Below are positions 31,043 to 33,408 of a stretch of DNA of 33,408 nucleotides, one piece after another; position 1 is the first letter of the stretch; each line of letters opens with the position of its first letter. Both the position numbers and the translations under genes were made by a program. Under the pieces are notes generated by a model that was not told the DNA's origin, did not search any database, and was given only the letters and a program-made list of their open reading frames with translations. This DNA is from Sphingomonadales bacterium (GTDB lineage: Bacteria; Pseudomonadota; Alphaproteobacteria; Sphingomonadales; Sphingomonadaceae). The stretch is taken from contig SBGG01000084.1 of the NCBI GenBank assembly GCA_006226685.1, forward strand, positions 1 through 33,408, given 5' to 3'.

Positions 31043-31567
31043 AGCGATAGCGGCTCAGAGCACAGCCCTTCCGGGCGGCGCAAGTCGGAACGGCGGCAAC
31101 GTACCGCCACCATCTATGCCCGCGTCACGCCCGACGAGAAGTCGGCGTTTCTCGCCCGCGCCGACAGGGCGGGTATGGCCGCCGCCGCCTTCGCTCGCGC
31201 GGCGCTCATCGGCGAAGCCGGTCCCCGCGCGCAGCGGCGCATCCCTGCCGACAGCGCTGCGCTGCGTCAAATACTCGGCCACCTTGGCAAGACCGGCAGC
31301 AATCTGAACCAGATTGCCCGCTACCTGCATACAGGCGGCGAGCCGGAAACCGTCCTGCCGGACCTGCGCGAAGCGCTGGCCGACTTCGCGCACATCCGCA
31401 GCCTCATCTATGACGCGCTTGGCAAGGAGCCGGATCGCGCGCCAGCAGCGACATCACCGCTGGCCTCGGCATCCGCACCGGCTCCAATCCCGGCACCGGC
31501 ACCGGCAGCGCCGGAGGCCATCCCGCCTGCGGGATTGTCCAAGTTCATCCCGCCGCCCAAACCGTGA
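31040..31567 (+). CDS. mobC: MobC relaxosome accessory protein
   Basis: 175 residues. RTATIYARVTPDEKSAFLAR is a ribbon-helix-helix-like DNA-binding start, and LRQILGHLGKTGSNLNQIAR is the MobC family signature. The C-terminal 40 residues are a Pro/Ala-rich tail (SASAPAPIPAPAPAAPEAIP). MobC binds oriT near the nick and helps the relaxase open the DNA. The stop lies 9 nt before the relaxase start, with GAGG between them, so the two form one operon. Expression should depend on the structured leader upstream. Confidence 0.85.
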   Translation: MSDSGSEHSPSGRRKSERRQRTATIYARVTPDEKSAFLARADRAGMAAAAFARAALIGEAGPRAQRRIPADSAALRQILGHLGKTGSNLNQIARYLHTGGEPETVLPDLREALADFAHIRSLIYDALGKEPDRAPAATSPLASASAPAPIPAPAPAAPEAIPPAGLSKFIPPPKP

Positions 31568-31576
31568 GGCAGCGGC

Positions 31577-33061
31577 ATGATTATCAAAGGAGGCTCACGC
31601 GCCGGACCCCGCCAGCTTGCCGCCCACCTTCAGCGCACGGACACCAACGAGCGCATGGAGGTGCTGGAACTGCACTCCGGCCTCGATGACCTGGCCGCGA
31701 CCTTCCGCGACTGGCAGACGCTCTCGGAGGGCACGCGCGGCAAGAAGGGCCTTTATCACGTCAATATCGACCCCGACGCCCGCTATGAGATGACGCCCCA
31801 GCAATGGGCGCGGGCTGTGGAAGTGCTGGAACAGGAACTCGGGCTGGACGGCCAGCCCCGCGCCGTCGTCCTGCACGAAAAGAAAGGCCGCCAGCACATC
31901 CATATCGTCTGGGCGCGCACCGACCTCCAAACCATGACCATGCGCTCGGATAGCAACAACTATCTCGCCCATGAGCGCGCCAGTCTGAAACTGGAACGCG
32001 AGTTCGGTCATGAGCATGTGCCGGGCAAACACGCGAAGCGCGACCGCGCCAAGCAGCCGGAGTTTCCGCGCGCGGAGGTCAGTCATGCGGAGCATCAGCA
32101 GGCCGAACGCAGCGGCCTTTCCACCCAAGAGCGGCGGGCGCAGCTCGCAGCGCTCAAATCATCCTGTGACAGCGGCATGGCGTTCAAGGCCGCCGTGGAA
32201 GATGCGGGCTATGTGCTGGCGCGGGGCGACAGCAAGGACTTCGTGCTCGTCGGGCCGGAGGGCAGCGTTTACAGCCTGAGCCGCGAACTCAAGATGAAGG
32301 CCGCCGAAACGCGGGCCTTCATGGCGGATGTTGAGCGCGATACTCTCCCCACCGCCCGCGAAGCCAAAGCCCAGCAGCGTGAGCGGCAGAAAGACACAGA
32401 GCCGCCTGCATTCGAGATGCAGCGCCCGCCCGTCGAAGATCTCACGCCAGTGCCGGAGGCGCAGGGCGAGATACCGGACGCACAGGAGCAGGATTCCGGC
32501 ACGCCGGAACTCGCGCCAGCCGTCGCGGAAGCTTTGACCGCGCGCGAACAGGCCGAGGCCGAGAAACTGGCCAAGTGGCATCATGCCGAATTGCGCCAAC
32601 TCAGGCATGTGCTCGCTCTTGAAGCGCGGGAAAAGATGGACGGCCTGCGCCGCCAGCAGCAGGCCGAGCGCGAGCGCTTCATCCGCAATGGAAAATTGTC
32701 CGGCATCGAGGGATATATCGAAGTCCTGCAAAACCGCCTCAATCCGGGGCGCGGTGCGGAGAAGCGCCTTGAGCGCGACACCGCATGGAAACACCTGCAC
32801 GAGCGGCAGGCCATCGAGCGCACCGACCTGCGCACATTGCTCCGGCAGGACAGAGCCGAGCACATCGCGGAACTGAAAGAACGCCACGACCAGCAGCGGC
32901 GCGACCAGCAGGCGGGGTTTGCGCGCGAGCGTATCCGCTATGCGGAAGATTCAGCCCGCGCGGCGCGATTGCTCGCGCAGGTCGAACAAGACCGCCGCGA
33001 GGCAGAGCGGCAACGGCAGGAAGGGCGCGCGGCGGAACCGCCGCCGAGACCGGCAAAGTAA
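31577..33061 (+). CDS. MobA/VirD2-like relaxase
   Basis: 494 residues. The N-terminal relaxase domain (residues about 1-150) has GLYHVNIDPDARYEMTPQQW and the metal-binding HxH at H107/H109 (KKGRQHIHIVWARTDL), as in the relaxase/mobilization nuclease family PF03432. It nicks oriT and leads the strand into the recipient. The motif-I region reads SRAGPRQLAAHLQRTDTNER, where a catalytic Tyr is expected in many relatives; here it is His. The C-terminal half is highly charged coiled coil (REQAEAEKLAKWHHAELRQL, LEREKMDG-like, ERFIRNGKLSGIEGYIEVLQ). GAGG 7 nt before ATG fixes the start. The frame ends at TAA 33059-33061, after which another long frame without a start continues. Confidence 0.85.
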   Translation: MIIKGGSRAGPRQLAAHLQRTDTNERMEVLELHSGLDDLAATFRDWQTLSEGTRGKKGLYHVNIDPDARYEMTPQQWARAVEVLEQELGLDGQPRAVVLHEKKGRQHIHIVWARTDLQTMTMRSDSNNYLAHERASLKLEREFGHEHVPGKHAKRDRAKQPEFPRAEVSHAEHQQAERSGLSTQERRAQLAALKSSCDSGMAFKAAVEDAGYVLARGDSKDFVLVGPEGSVYSLSRELKMKAAETRAFMADVERDTLPTAREAKAQQRERQKDTEPPAFEMQRPPVEDLTPVPEAQGEIPDAQEQDSGTPELAPAVAEALTAREQAEAEKLAKWHHAELRQLRHVLALEAREKMDGLRRQQQAERERFIRNGKLSGIEGYIEVLQNRLNPGRGAEKRLERDTAWKHLHERQAIERTDLRTLLRQDRAEHIAELKERHDQQRRDQQAGFARERIRYAEDSARAARLLAQVEQDRREAERQRQEGRAAEPPPRPAK

Positions 33062-33360
33062 GCGGCTCGCGTTTCCTGCAACCAGAACCGGGCCGCAAGA
33101 AAAAGAACAAAAAGGTTGCCACGGACAAGAGCGGCAGCATCGCCGACAGCGCCTTCGAGTGGTTCCTCGACATCGCCGCGCTGCAAGCCGCCGCCGCATC
33201 GCGCTTCCTGCAAGTGGAAGACGCCGCGCTCCCGCCGATCAACAACGCCGCCACGGCGAACGACAAAGACGGCGACATGCCCGACGATCCGCCCGAACTC
33301 GTCCCCACCTTCATGCCCAACTTGAACAGTGCTTTTGGAAAAGGCATTTTTGTTCAATGA
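33062..33360 (+). CDS. Start-less open frame after the relaxase, possible frameshifted extension
   Basis: In the -1 frame relative to the relaxase, about 100 codons read RFLQPEPGRKKKNKKVATDK then SIADSAFEWFLDIAALQAAA and VEDAALPPINNAATANDKDG to TGA 33358-33360. The composition looks like protein (amphipathic helix, acidic tail), but there is no ATG, GTG or TTG in it; the nearest ATG is at 32785, deep inside the relaxase gene. It could be made by frameshifting, be a relaxase tail detached by a one-base change, or begin at CTG 33076. Confidence 0.45.
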
Positions 33361-33408
33361 CATGCACGCACCGGCGCGAGTGTTACCACTACATTTTTGG
33401 GTTTGGTT

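Larger units (their letters stand above)
15773..33408. mobile_element. Mobilizable integrative element, right end outside the window
   Basis: The element starts at the tRNA-Gly 3' core and contains a tyrosine integrase, small accessory genes, a type III restriction-modification operon with TrlF, and transfer genes (coupling protein, MobC, relaxase). No channel proteins of a type IV secretion system are seen, so it is probably mobilised by a helper, unless they lie to the right. Confidence 0.7.

Overview
The window looks like a sphingomonad-type alphaproteobacterium (Sphingobium, Sphingopyxis or Novosphingobium relatives). The basis is high GC, a TonB-dependent receptor of the Xanthomonas/Caulobacter type, a TbpB-like lipoprotein with its Slam exporter, and trb-type and MobC/relaxase mobile-element genes in the usual style of that group. 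This is inference from protein families, not a database match.

Region 1 (1-4134) is a surface-lipoprotein cluster: the 3' part of a TbpB-like beta-barrel lipoprotein with a Thr-Pro linker, a Slam outer-membrane translocator, and a DUF6065 + JmjC/cupin_8 fusion. Region 2 (4135-9861) holds insertion-sequence debris, then a TonB-dependent receptor broken by two frameshifts, divergent from a secreted DUF6528-like protein and a ROK-type regulator.

Region 3 (9991-15516) is the wreck of a trb-type conjugation module. A LysR N-terminus is fused at about 10091 to a truncated trbE. A 3132-bp block (11462-14593) has been cleanly inverted, splitting both traG and trbD. Re-inverting it on paper restores both reading frames and the usual order traG-copG-trbB-trbC-trbD-trbE. 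A parDE toxin-antitoxin pair lies inside. traG is also cut at about 15516 and carries an in-frame TAG.

Region 4 (15773 to the end) is a second, largely intact mobilizable element. It starts with a 17-bp copy of a tRNA-Gly 3' end, followed by a tyrosine integrase and three overlapping small genes. On the minus strand is a defence operon: HigA-like regulator, type III methyltransferase Mod, type III restriction subunit Res, and the PHP-ATPase TrlF. On the plus strand are the transfer genes: a VirD4-type coupling protein with a C-terminal DnaJ domain, MobC and a relaxase. No type IV secretion channel is visible, so it probably borrows one, or the genes lie to the right.

The most unusual structure is the roughly 470-nt leader of mobC (30555-31024). 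It is a run of about 17 different short hairpins, spaced about 29 bp apart over most of its length, with co-varying stems and similar loops. Weaker hairpin-rich leaders precede two other operons of the same element. A palindrome CATAC-N4-GTATG occurs three times in the transfer region and is a candidate shared operator.
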